Assembly: GCA_037957365.1 (NCBI GenBank)
Contig: JARHVA010000250.1
Location: forward strand, 2,312,001-2,376,000
Source of the DNA: Torreya grandis
Taxonomy: Eukaryota; Streptophyta; Pinopsida; Cupressales; Taxaceae
Reading direction: 5' to 3'
DNA: 64,000 nucleotides
Positions 36,998-49,019 of the stretch are shown one piece after another (the first letter of the stretch is position 1; each line of letters starts with the position of its first letter). The translations under genes were made by a program, and so were the position numbers. The notes under the pieces are model-generated. The model was not told the DNA's origin and searched no databases. It saw only the letters and a program-made list of their open reading frames with translations.

Positions 36998-37013
36998 TGG
37001 TGAACCCAACCTC
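36998..37013 (+). other. Primer binding site of element C
   Basis: TGGTGAACCCAACC begins three bases after the LTR end. It starts with TGG, the complement of the universal tRNA CCA end. Element E has the same sequence in decayed form (TAGTAAACCC) beside its LTR, so it is conserved in the family. The tRNA is not identified. Confidence 0.6.
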
Positions 37014-37139
37014 TTTTTTTTCCATGCAACTCCTACTATGCTCTAGGTTTTTTATGATTTTTTGATCTCTAAATTATTACAATTATTTAAAAAAATAGAA
37101 TTTATTTTCCTAGAATCATGATTAAAATAGATAAAAAGT

Positions 37140-38298
37140 AACTTATTCCTTATCATAACCTAAGGAGGGTGATAGTTACCATCCCTCTAAACAGGTCCAT
37201 GCTATCAATCCTTCAAGGGGTAAGGTAGATTGTATATGTGTGCATGTAAAATTTGAATAACATAGTTTTATGGTTTTGAATCCATAAAATTTCAAAACTC
37301 ATTATGATCAGGTTAATATAATCATTAAAAAATCAAAATAAATATGTCAATTCAAGGCTCACAACATTGGAAAAATAGATTACATAAATAAAAAATCCAA
37401 AACATGTTGGTGTTAATCATGTGTTTGCATATTCATATAAAAACTTTGTGCCTTATAAAAATACATATCAAGATTGGAAGACAAAACCAAATTAACCTAT
37501 AACCAATGATTCCAAACATATGAAAAAGACTAACAAAATTCTGAGTGAAATCCTAAGATAAATGCTTTGAAACAAAGTGATGAAATTCTTGTACATCCTA
37601 TATGTAGATTCAAATACTTTTGTGCATATCATACAATGCATGGGAATCATACATAATGTTGTTTTGAATTAAATAAAAAAATACAAAGTCTCAAAGATAA
37701 TGGTTATCCTATCATTGAAACATATACCAAGAAACCCAGTCACATTATGATTACCTCTCCTCAGACACAAGTGTCCAAATAAAAAGTGTGGGTACCCAAG
37801 GATAATTTAGAACACAAAAAAATATAAATTTGAATGTTAGCTAAAGAAAAGGTTAAAAATCAAAATTTAGAGCAATATATGTTATTTAAAGATCAAGAAT
37901 TCAAAGCTCAAATTACATCTCTTCCTAGTGTTCACACAAAGATACATGACTTTTTTCTAGCCCATAATGAGATTCAGGCTCCTAATAATGATGAACATAT
38001 TCAATAAAAACAAAATTTAATGAAAGAAATTCAAATCTATGGTGCATTAAATTTTTCATATAAAAATTCTCAAAATTATGTATCACATGTTCAAGAACAA
38101 CCTAAGAAGTTACATCTTTCTTATACTAATAACACAGAAGATTGGTATGATCTTAATAATAGAAAATATTGGTATGATCCTAATAATATAGAAAATTTAT
38201 ATGATCTTGATGATACTAATTACATAGCATATGAATATGATGCACACGATATAGATCCTTCACATAGGCATCTCCTTGATGATTACATTGAATTCTAA
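37140..38298 (+). pseudogene. Degenerate Gag-type ORF of element C
   Basis: A short N-terminal stretch (37155-37215) reads KEGDSYHPSKQVHAINPS, matching EGDNSFPSNQVPAITPLD in element E. From about 37615 a knuckle-type region reads FCAYHTMHGNHT..CFELNK, then KIQSLKDNGYPIIETYTKKP and KVWVPKDNLEH, as in the gag-PR linker of gypsy elements. The last open part (38020-38298, 92 codons) is Asp/Tyr/Asn-rich with three imperfect ~10-residue units (DWYDLNNRKY, WYDPNNIENL, YDLDDTNYIA). Several stops occur upstream of 38020. Compared with E, about 1.1 kb of the N-terminal half is missing. Confidence 0.6.
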
Positions 38299-40326
38299 TT
38301 GCACTTTTCCTTGTACATGTATTCTTTGTTTATCCTTCCAAATATTCTAAAATTATCAAAAAAATTAAGCAATTCAAAAATCCAAAAATATTTTTTAGAA
38401 TTTACATTTTCTATTATCTCCTTGGCATATATGTTCTTATTCCATGTTGGTATATAGCATATCATATATTTATTTATACACATGTGTTTCATGCATCTTT
38501 TGAGTGTCATATAAGCATTCATAACACATGATCTATGAAATTTATGATGGTAGGCCTTCCCTCTACTCATGTCATATGGATATTAGGGGAATATGCTTCC
38601 TTGATCATGATACACCTAGGTTATATCATTTTATGATCATTTTATATTAACATTTTTGATCTTATATACTTACACATGCCTTTATCCATGCTTATATCTT
38701 TCATGGTGTACTTGATATGTTATGTACTTAACATTTTTTTATAACACATATATCTATGGACTATTATGATATGCTTATGTTGGTTTCTATTGTTACATGC
38801 TTTTCATTTATGCACTTTCTTGAGTGTCTTGCCTTACTTGTTTGAGTATTTAAATATACTCCCTTGATTATGGCTCCAATGCCTTTGTTTTTTTTATTTT
38901 GACATTTAAAAATGTCATTTCTTATTGTATTAACATTTTAATATGTCATTGTTTTCCTTGTGGACATCTGACTAAGTCATGTCCCTTTGATTGTGTGGAA
39001 TTTGAACATGCCTCTTGTTTGAGGTCTCCTTGGACCATTACATTTTGATTTGATTTTGACTGATATTATGTGTGTGTTTTATTTCTTTTTGATATTTTAA
39101 TATTACTATCTATATGTTTCCATGATCTATATCATGCATCTTAGGCCTCGATGTGATCACATTTTGTGCAGTTCAATGATATATTTACCTAGACATGTTT
39201 CTTTTTGTTATACAATACACTCATAGATTATACAGTTATTATATCCTTTTGAGGTAAGGTAAATACTAGTTTATACTTTCCCTCACCTCAAAAGGGGGTA
39301 AAATTAATGGGGTCATGCCAAAAAGGCATAAATTATACACTTAGTCAATACTCATCATTTTCAAATTATAGTGGGTACATGTAATAGGAACATGTTTTCC
39401 ACACTTGCACCAGTTCTCATATTTTCCATATTGAAGTTGGGGCATGTCATGGGAACATATATTTCACACTTGTAAAAATTTCAAATTGTCCAAATTTCAT
39501 AGTTTTATGATTCACATACACATTTATAGTAGCATTCTATACAATGGTACCATTGTTATACCTAGGTTTCATCTTAAGACATGTATGAGGTACATATGCC
39601 ATGCAGAGTGAACCTTAAAATATAAAATCAAAATAAGTTTTATATTTCAAATACTTTTATGGACTTTAGCATATAGGGGGATGGACTTTTACAGACTATT
39701 ATTGAGTCAATATAATGCAATTATTGGTTCACTTTTTGGAAATGTTAAGGTGATTAAATCACTCAATCTTAACAAATTTATAGGATGGAGTGATTAAATC
39801 ATCCACCCTCAACAAATTTAGAGAGTGAGTTGACTTGGATCACTCATGCTCACCAAGTTATAAGTATGATTGGGTTTCACAATTGAGTTAACCTCAACTG
39901 TCAGGTGGAAACTCACCTTTTTATCCAAGATTGGGGGAAAGTTTTCCTCAAATATGTGTGTGTGTTCATGTGCATGTGTGTGTATATGTATGTGCACATA
40001 AACACACACACATGTATGTATGTAGTTATAGGTTTTACATTTTTTATGAAACATCTTTTTAAATGAAATTGCCAAAAATGCAAGGTGGTTGCATTGATAC
40101 ACATGGGTACTCCTAACCTTACTCTATTTAATTTCAAACATTTCAAATACTTTAAACTTCATATTATATGTATTTATTATATATGTCAACATGTTCTTTG
40201 TTTCATATCATTTTACATCAAAGTAGTCAAGCTAGGCTCACACAAAGGCAAGGTGTGTTATACACACATAGGTAGGCATTTATTTTCCTTTAAACTAGTA
40301 GTTTCATTACTATATTAAAGAGGGAA
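38299..40326 (+). other. Non-coding 3' region of element C (inverted-repeat arm)
   Basis: No protein signal. It is the reverse complement of 32788-34830 in element D. It ends in a purine tract, taaagagggaa (40316-40326), just before the 3' LTR. Short CA/TG-rich runs occur near 39955-40010. Confidence 0.65.
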
Positions 40327-41624
40327 TATTAGATAATAAATATGAATTATTTATCACCTCAATCTTTTATACTTAGAAAATAATTCTCACAGATATACCC
40401 TTTAATTTATATCCCACTACTACAATGCTTGCATATACTATCTCTTATGCCTATTGCTTATCTCTTAGTTTGACCATATGTTATTATGATTACCAAGCTT
40501 TATATTTTTCTCAAAATTATATAAACCTAATTATTATCACCCTCTACAAGTTTGGGACCTGCATCTATTTTCCATCTTCCTAGACACTTACATCCCATCC
40601 AGATAGCTATGTTGACACAAGTGTCTTATGCCAAACCAAGTGTCCAATGCCCTAAATTATTGAAATTTCCAATTGTAACATGTCTTTATGGTCATAATAA
40701 GTGATTTAATATGATATATTTCTTGAAAGGATTGATATATATACATGATCAATCCTCATTCATAACTAACCTAACAATTCACAAGGAAACTTACTAAAAT
40801 TATTCCATCAAGAATTCAAGTAAGAAAATTTTCCCTATTCTTTCCTATTTTAATATCAGTCATAAGACATCACATCTATAGATATGAATTAACAAAGTAT
40901 CATGTCATGAGACATATTTATGAATTTACAAGATAGGTTATTGTATGTACTTATTATACACATATTGCACCCTTGTTCACACATAGGCCAACACATTAGT
41001 GGAGAAATACATCAATTTGAGGCCCTATTCAAATTAGTGGATATGTAGTCAACACCAATTAATATATGGGTATTTTGGGTTAGTTTGACATCATGATCCC
41101 ATTAACCCACTTTTCCCATGGTCATTATGAAGATGAAGAACTAGAGTTATTATCATTTGACAAGGAGTGTAGCCTGTGTGCGAGATCTAAACACACCAAA
41201 GAAAAGGAAATAGAAAACCCAAGAGTTTATAGGTGTTTTCATCTATATCCAATCAATATTATATAATTGACACATGCATCTAGGTTAGATAGATGTGTTG
41301 ATACAATCATCTGAGGCCATAGAGTGTAAATTTATAGAATCTGATGATTGATATAGAATCCATATCCAATATACTTACATCTTATTTCATATCATATTTT
41401 AATGTGCACACTATCTAATCACTCTTGTTTTTCATTTATTACAATATCAATCAATAGTTTTACTTTCCATTTTAAGCTTATCTCAACATTTAAATTTAGA
41501 AAATTGTTTATCTAAGTTTGCAATTAATTAGACTACTATAGATCTATTGATCACACTTGTGCTTATTAATTTATATATTCTTAACCCTATAATATATTGA
41601 TCCATCTCAATTTAGGTTTAAATA
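40327..41624 (+). repeat. 3' LTR of element C
   Basis: 1298 bp. The first bases have decayed from TGTAGA to TATTAGA and the last from CAAACA to TAAATA; both ends are fixed by alignment to 35670-36995 and by the GTGAT duplication that follows. The two LTRs differ clearly more than those of element B. Confidence 0.82.
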
Positions 41625-41629
41625 GTGAT
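41625..41629. repeat. Target site duplication GTGAT, right side of element C
   Basis: Exact copy of 35665-35669. Confidence 0.8.
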
Positions 41630-42130
41630 CAAGGTTTCACAAATGAATAATGGATGAATATTTGAGTCATCAAACATAATATCACTATCATCAAAATTAA
41701 TAGAATGTACCTTAATTATGGGAGGTGTATGTTATGTATAAGTACCAATAATCCCATGTAATGGGTTCTCATAATGTGGTGGAGGAGTAAGTTAATTATA
41801 TGAAATTTGTACTTACTCTTCCTTATTATAATGATCTTACAAAGGGTTGTTAATTATTTTTTGATTTGGTGATCATCAAGATGTGACCCTGATTCCTTTT
41901 GAGGATCATCAAATGTAATTATTTGGTCATCAATAAGGTCTTGGATTTTATGATTTGAGGTAAAACATATCATAGAATTCCAATTGCCTTATTTATAGTC
42001 ATAATAGGTATTTTAATCATATCCTTTTCATATAGGTCAACTCATATCAACCTCTATAGGATGAGGGATAAATATGAGGTGTGTATACACACTGATTTGA
42101 TCAAGTAACCACATGTACTATGTTTTTTGT
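41630..42130 (-). pseudogene. Gag C-terminus and gag-PR linker of element D
   Basis: On the minus strand a knuckle-like remnant reads NTYYDYK.GNWNSMICF (about 42010-41960) and runs into HKIQDLIDDQIITFDDPQKE, like the single-knuckle Gag ends of Tat/Athila-type elements. It continues as PPPHYENPLHGIIGTYT and HSINFDDSDIMFDDSNIHPL up to 41630, where element C interrupts. The next residues are in the protease at 35664. One frameshift and several stops are present. Confidence 0.6.
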
Positions 42131-43309
42131 TGTTATTTCACATGAATGTATTTGTGATGAATATAAATATTTTTCACATGGTAATTTTTAGTCTTTTTAT
42201 ATTTCTTATGTCTTATTTTCCCTATTTATTGTGCCCCCATAGGTCCTGAGTCACCTCTTCCTAATCACAAGGTACCCTAGTCTGTCCTGCCTAGTATTAA
42301 CATTGTTTTTATGCCTAAGGATACTAGTTACCTTATCTACATAGTATTTCCATGTGGAATTATTTTACAATTATGAATATAGTGTCCAATGGTCATTTTA
42401 TCTCATGTTTTTGGTCATAATCCTAACTTGAGCCTTCTCTTATGTTTTTATCCATCTTTTATGACTTGTCTTCCAACAAACAAGGTCTTTTAAAATCAAA
42501 TTTAGTTATATATAAAGAGCCTCACAATGAATTTTTCATATATAAATTATTATTTTGGCACATAATTACATAAAATTGATCAACAGTAAAGCTCAATACT
42601 CCATATATTACTTAGCTATCACATCTAGACATTACATGCTTGATCAAAAAAGGGCTTAAGTGAAAGTCATTCTAGCATACCATGTATGTTGATTATGAAT
42701 GTTCCTTAAGGGATAAATACATGAAATTTAATACCCCTAGCATTGGGATTAATATAGGTAGTGTTCAAGATAACAAGGTTTTTACTCCACATGATCATAA
42801 TATTCCATAACCTAGTTTTTCCCTTTCTTTTTGCATTTAATCCAATTGTTTTTTGTGTGTAGTTATTCATTAGGGTTTAAAAATATATTCAATAAAAATA
42901 GTGACATGGGTAAGCTTCCAAAATATACATAATCACCTACAAGTCCCCTAAACTCTCCCACAACTTCCCCAGAAGTTTTAGATAACTCCTCTAAGAATGG
43001 CACTAACACCATAATTGGACACTAACACCATATGACACTATTTTCCACATAAGGGTGATACTATCTGAAGCATGTTTTATCTAAAATCATATAACTCAAG
43101 GTTTCTCATTGGTTCTTAAGCTTGTTTCAACCTCCTGAGTCAAAAAAATACCTATTTTGCTTTAGATAAGTACTCTTTCTTTACATCTTTGCTATTTTGG
43201 GAAAGGCTTGTCAAATCAATTATTTATTATTATCATTTCAATTTATTACAATACTCATCCCTTTAACAATATATTATTTACACACATGAAGTCATAAAAT
43301 GTTAAAACA
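42131..43309 (+). repeat. Probable 5' LTR of element E (right end only supported)
   Basis: The right end is set by ...gttaaaaca (43309), followed by the family primer sequence in decayed form (TTTAGTAAACCC). The leader after it resembles that of element C (tgcctaggttttac against tgctctaggtttttt). The body is only weakly similar to the C LTRs and the left boundary is not visible; it must lie right of the element D gag remnant. Confidence 0.4.
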
Positions 43310-43706
43310 TTTAGTAAACCCATCTTACTTTGAATATTGCTTAAAACCATAGTTTTGCCTAGGTTTTACTTTCTTCAATTTTTATGCACTAAATTAGGGT
43401 TAAAATTTTCTATTTTTTCCTAATTTTTGGCACAATATATCTCATTAAAATATATCATGTATTATTTTTCATTAATTTAATATAATTTAAATGTTTTCAA
43501 AAAACCCCTCATTCAAACCCTAGATCCACATAATAGGCCCCTATATATCCAAATATTAGCAATCAGGGTTTCAAATACAATCTTGATTTTTTATACACAT
43601 TGGGTTAAATATTCACATAATTTAACATATACCTATTTTATATTACATTCTACCTATTATGTGTTTGTTATTCATTATTTACATTATCTTCTTTGGCAAG
43701 TTTAAA

Positions 43707-44968
43707 ATGACATCCAAGAAGCCTCTTACCCCTCACCTAGTTGATGAATTTCTAATTTTTTCTCATAATTATAATAAAGAATGGAAAATTTTTCAAGATT
43801 TCAAATTATCACATGATAATTATTTCATCTATAGTGATGATTATAACTATTTTTATAATGATGGATATGAGTATTACTATGAGCATGACAATGAAAATGT
43901 TGATGAATATATACTAGATGCATCTTCTTATCTTTCCTCTTCCTCTTCTCCTACACCTCAAAATCAAACTAAAAATATAATGCCAAAATAATCTCTTGTT
44001 GGTAGTGAATTTTTCCAATGTGATATTATATTTTTAAATAGTTTTGATACCTCCTTATTCAAATTAAATCAATATAAGTGCAATACATGAAATCAAAATT
44101 TTTATGATTTAACATAGAAAAGAGAAATGCATCTTTTATACCCATCTCAATTAAATTTGAAAAACCATGTACCAATGATATTAAACCTTTTACCATGCAC
44201 AAACTAAATTATAAAAAAAAAAAAAATTATCACCTTCTTTTACATTCCAAGCTAAATGCAATGATTCTTTGCAACATGTTTATAATGCAAATGTATCTAA
44301 CTCTTCTCCTACATGTCATAATATGTCAAATGAAAACATGATTGCTAATTCTTCTACCTTAACTCCAAGATGGAAATTAATAATCATTTATACACTCCAC
44401 ACATAGCTAGTGAATAAATTAATTGAATTTCATGCACTCGTGATGATATATTGCATAGTATTAAAAATTTAAAATCTTTTATTACTATCTCTATCTCTTA
44501 GTGAACCTGTAAATTGTACTTCTACTCTTACTTATACAAGTGAATTAAAATATGGTTTTTATGAACCTTGGAATAATTAAAATTACTATGATTATGGTGA
44601 ATAATACATGGAGTAGACACTTTCTAGTCTCTCCCTACTTCACATATTTCTCAAGTTCAAACTAATGCTATGTCAAATGCTAAAAAACACACATGCACTT
44701 ATTATTATGTTCATAGTTTACATAACTTACATTTACATGATAATAAAGTACCTTCTAGTCCATTAGCATGTGATACTTCTTTACAAGTTAATAAAATAAT
44801 AGATACTATTTAATATCCCTCAACCCCCATTATTACAATAGAACTTGTTTATCAACCTAACCTACATGAGGGTGATAACTCATTTCCCTCTAACCAGGTC
44901 CCAGCTATCACCCCTCTTGATGCAATGGAATCCTATAAGGACCCCAAAAATATTTCAAATTTGTCTTA
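43707..44968 (+). pseudogene. Degenerate Gag-type ORF of element E
   Basis: Begins MTSKKPLTPHLVDEFLIFSH at 43707 and is open to 43991. The first part is very rich in Tyr, Asp and Asn (DDYNYFYNDGYEYYYEHDNE) and then Ser (DASSYLSSSSSPTP). After stops and frame changes it goes on with SPSFTFQAKCNDSLQHVYNA (44230) and EGDNSFPSNQVPAITP (about 44868-44916), and ends near 44968. The last block matches element C, which has lost the rest. It sits 400 bp after the primer site, the place of gag. I do not recognise a domain. It may be an acidic, disordered Gag N-terminus. Confidence 0.5.
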
Positions 44969-47066
44969 AGTTATTCAAATAGTTATCTCATAGTTGTTAT
45001 AGGTCATAGGAAGTCTATGTGTGGAGTCTAGATGGTCTTAAGGTGTATATAATTAGAATTATTAGTTTTCCTGCCAAAAGTAATATTTGAATGTTGTCAA
45101 ACCTCTTCTAGGGATTTTATATACATTTGTGAAGGTGTAAATATGTGATAATAATGTATAAGGCTTTATCATTTTAATATTTTCATAAATGTTCATGAGT
45201 CTAATGTCATAGTTCTATATATGTCATATTTTATGAAAAAGCAAGAAAATGTAATGTAACCAAGAAACCTCAATGAGGGAAAAGGATCCAAGATTCATTT
45301 ATGTATCCTTTTTAGGAGCGTAGGATTAAATTTTAGTAGGGATAAATGGATATTAAATTTTATTTATATGGGAATATGTATGTGATTAGTTTTTAAAGAA
45401 ATGAATTTGATGTCTATAAACTTTGTTATCAGACTGTGTTATATAAATTGGGAAATTGACAGTGATTAAGAGGATCAAAGGAGAAGACTTTGAAATGGTG
45501 TTGTATCCAAAGTGTATAATTAAATGGTGAGTCTAATTATGTTCTTATTTAATTATTTTTTTTGTTTTTAGTCCTTGTTTTAAGATATCTTTGCTTGAAG
45601 CATTGTAATTAACCTATAAGGAAGTGCATACATAGGCAGTGTGTAAATAGAGAATATTAGAAGGGATTAAGGAAAGAAATAAAGGACTTGAGAAGGATTA
45701 AAAATAGTTTTTTTTATATTATATTTAATCATATTACATATATGAATATATTTTATGCCTCACTTTGGAGTGAAATCTTATAAGAAAGACAAATACAGAC
45801 TTACATACCTTGTTTTGTTACCAAATAGTTCAGAATATGTTTCTTTGAATGAATGACAAAGTATTGAACACAAATTTAAGGGTTTCCTCAAGTGTATTTT
45901 TAGTGTTATTGAGTATCTTGATAATTATTTATGTACTTTGATTCATTAGATGTTGATAAGCATTCCCAGGCTTGTAACTAACTTGTTTGCATACCCTATC
46001 AAGGGAGAAGATCAATAGAAAGGTTTAGTAGAGGCTTAGAATTGGTTTTTAACAGAATTAATAGGTTAAATAGAGTGTTTTAATTTTAATTTTCATTAAA
46101 CAAGAGTGAAATTTTAATTATTATAAATTTAAGATCTTAAGATAGTGGTCTAAGACTTTATAGACTGTGTATTAGCATACTGTAAGAGTAAGATTATTGT
46201 GGAAAGGTGGAATAGAGTCATGAACATTGGAATATAAGTTATTATAAAGTTTTATAGACATTAAATAGACCTTATAAAACTCTTAGGTACTTTTTAAACT
46301 AATTCTAGATCTTTAAAAAGCAAAATATTGGCTCTTAGGTTCATGAAATTGTCAAAACCTTGCAGTCAGGGTTTGCATACTAAAATGAGTGTAATTGGAG
46401 ATTCAACAATAAAAAATAATTGAAATTGGATTTAAATAAGGTAATTATGGTTTAAAAAATATATTGAATATTTTATAAGGGTATGACCTTTGTTTTATGA
46501 ATTATAGTTCACTATGTATTTGTTAAGGCATAACAAGCCTACTAGACCTAACCCAAATCATAAAAAGGAGTAAAAACATGACTTGTATTATTAAATAAGA
46601 CATTAAACTTTGTGTATGGAATGAATTAAGTATATTTTATTTTTTAAATATATTATTATTCTAAAATTCTATTGTATGGATTAGTACAGAGTAAGAAACC
46701 CTAAAAATAGGGCTACAAGGAATGTGAGCAGAATAGGTAGAGTTGAGTAAAGAAAAGACTTGAGATTTGGAAGTTGTAACAAATTTTATGAATGGAAAGA
46801 GAGTTTAATTAAAACCATATTAATTAATTTTTAAATCATTGAAAATTATAAGATAAACTAGGTGAATATGTAAACCAAATCATGAATAATGAGCCTAAAA
46901 GTCATTGGTAAGGAATAGTGTACTAAGGCCTAGAGTGATTTTATTGGTGTATGTTCCACACAATTTTGGTATTAGGTTTATTAAATATTATTATATTATT
47001 GTGTAAAATATTTACATCATGTGTTTTGAGGTGAATTGAAAGACAAGGAACTAAGAGCAGTGTTCT
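44969..47066. other. Unassigned DNA between elements E and G
   Basis: No gene recognised. AT-rich, with no clear reading frame. It probably holds the 5' LTR and leader of element G, because G gag starts at the right edge, but no repeat partner is in the window to prove it. Confidence 0.4.
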
Positions 47067-47510
47067 ATGAAGAGAGTTAGCAAAGATGAAGAATTGGTCA
47101 AGCATATGGTCGACCAAGTGACACAATTGATTTCTCCATTAGTTATGAGTATGGAGGATATTAATGATGATCTCAAAGATAGATTACAAGGATAATTAAT
47201 ATAGATATAAAAAGGAGATGACATTTAGCAAAGTCAAGTAACACCTTTGCAACCAAGGATAGATGAAAGAAGAAATGAAGAGGGGGTTCAAGAGAGACTA
47301 CAAGCGCATGTAGTAGTAGTTAAAGAATATTGAATGGGATTAAAATACCATGAATGGGATATTAAAACATTTTTAGGTAATATATTAATAATATATGAAG
47401 GTCCTATGAGACATGAACCAAGATAAAGATTTCAGGTACAATGTTGGCATTGTCATAGAGAGGGACATAGGGCAGCAGAGTGTTCAATGAATATGAATAG
47501 AAGTGTGTAG
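47067..47510 (+). pseudogene. Gag fragment of element G with CCHC zinc knuckle
   Basis: An ATG at 47067 opens a 42-codon frame (MKRVSKDEELVKHMVDQVTQ) to 47195. From 47213 another frame continues with VTPLQPRIDERRNEEGVQER and IIYEGPMRHEP, then a perfect knuckle CWHCHREGHRAAEC (CX2CX4HX4C, 47442-47483). The knuckle binds element RNA in Gag. A stop follows at 47508. Element F begins 90 bp later, so the rest of G's gag-pol lies right of F, outside the window. Copia or gypsy origin cannot be decided from this piece. Confidence 0.65.
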
Positions 47511-48308
47511 TAGCAAAGTATAATAGAAGTGAATGAGGAGAGAAGACATGAAATAAATTAGTATTTACTCATGAGGATAATCTTATTTTAGTAGAGAAAG
47601 TGTTAGTGCCCAAATTTACACTAGAGCAATTAGGCCCCTATCAGTAAAATTCCCATGTCCAAAATAGATGAGTGTTAATGTTTTAATCACTTTCCTCATA
47701 CCATAAAAATATTATAAAACATATTTATGATTATTAATGTATAATTATTTTCTTTTACCAAATGGTAAGTGTTCGCTCACTCCTTGCTAAATTCCTAAGG
47801 GGTACTTTCTGAAGATGGAAGTTACTTTCGATAGCTCCAAAGGAATCATGAAATATTTATTAAAAGACCCATGGTGGGAGAATTCATGGTGATAAGAAAA
47901 GGGTATCACCAAGCTTTTATCTATGCTTAGATTGGATTATTTATGCTCAAGAGAGGTTAATAGGACTTTGAATGAAATTATTGATTTACACTTGATGTAT
48001 TTTGGTGATTAAGGTGTGAAATAGCTTGATGAATTGAATGAGAGGCATGTATTTATATTAAGAGAATTTTCATAAGTGTTTTTTAGGGTCAAGGAAATAT
48101 TTCACCTTTCCTCAAACAAGGAGAAATAGTACAAAATGGTAAAGGTGGCTGAGAAGTCTAAACTAACATCTAAATTGGACACATGGTAGATTATTAGGGC
48201 TTCAAATGTTTCGGGCTTATTATGAAAGTTGCCCCTCTTATTGTGTTTGGGGAAAGGTGTTTAAAGTCCCCAAGGCCTAAATATCTGAACTTGAAATAAA
48301 AAGTGATG

Positions 48309-48316
48309 CCACGTGG
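48309..48316. promoter_or_regulatory. G-box CCACGTGG in element F LTR
   Basis: A palindromic CACGTG core, the plant bZIP/bHLH site, about 700 bp upstream of the LTR ORF. The 3' LTR has CCACATGG at the matching place (62803-62810), a single deamination away. Confidence 0.4.
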
Positions 48317-49019
48317 TAGCTCATAAAAAAAAGTTTAGTTTCAGCCACTTTCTGAAGATTACCCCACTTACTTCTTGGTGGAATAATCCAAAAAAATCCT
48401 AAAGACCTGAATGCCTAAACTTATGAGATAAAATTTTGACACATGTTATTTATCCCAAAGGGGCTTTAGGGCTTATTTCACTTTTGTACCTCCAAAAAAT
48501 AACAAGTGAAAAGGTGAAAACATCCTCAGAGGCCTAAAAAGATGTCATAAATGCATGTCCCACTCATGTAATTTCACACCCTACAAGGAGGACCATTTGG
48601 TGCAATAGGGGAGCATTTGTGTTTTCCCTCTCTTTTTTGAATAAGGTTCAAGAAATTTATGAGAATTAGGTGGTGATTAGCCATTAGGATTTGGTTCATT
48701 AATGGTAAACCTAATCTTGAGATGCAAGGGACTATAACTTAGGTATTTGTCTTCATTATAAAATTACGCTTTACATCCAGAGCTTTCATCCATGCTTTTA
48801 AGATTATATGTGCCTGAGCTAAGTGCAGTGCGAGAACATGATTGCAGTGAATTCTTCATAAACTTTCAAATTACAGTGTGCATAACCATCTAGATTAAAT
48901 AGTAAGTTTCCCATTTGCTCCTTGTGTTATGTTCTTTGAAGAGAATTAAAAGGTAGCTGAGGGTTATTAGAGTGAAGAGTTTGTTTGGTATAGAAACATG
49001 GCATTTAAGAATTGGAAAA

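Larger units (their letters stand above)
35670..41624 (+). mobile_element. Element C: 6-kb non-autonomous gypsy-type element
   Basis: 5,955 bp, with LTRs 35670-36995 and 40327-41624, primer-site sequence after the first LTR, and 5-bp duplications GTGAT. It carries only a degenerate gag-type ORF (about 37140-38298) and no protease, RT, RNase H or integrase, so it would have needed proteins from a relative. It is inserted in the protease of element D, which is of the same family but opposite orientation. Confidence 0.82.
31431..42130 (-). mobile_element. Element D: minus-strand gypsy-type element, split by element C
   Basis: Visible parts on the minus strand are a gag end with knuckle-like remnant and gag-PR linker (42130-41630), protease (35665-35080), a long non-coding 3' region (to 32788) and the 3' LTR (32787-31431). 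Removing C (35670-41624) and one GTGAT copy rejoins gag linker and protease, with one single-base frameshift. No RT, RNase H or integrase lies between the protease and the LTR, so this lineage is deleted for most of pol. The 5' LTR is not seen and may have been lost under element E. Confidence 0.7.

Noticed and set aside
39818..40146. Overlapping minus frames with His/Thr/Cys-rich peptide
   Set aside because: Caused by CA/TG-rich simple sequence in the non-coding 3' region of element C.
48986..49001. TGGTATAGAAACATGG, resembling an initiator-Met primer site, which would end the element F LTR at about 48980
   Set aside because: The 3' copy is similar across this point and 500 bp beyond, where a 3' LTR should have stopped. 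The matching bases in the 3' copy (ctagtatagaaacattt) fit less well. The site at 55105 is better, has an inverted LTR terminus beside it, and is followed by Gag. Not fully excluded: a tandem of two elements would keep this alternative alive.
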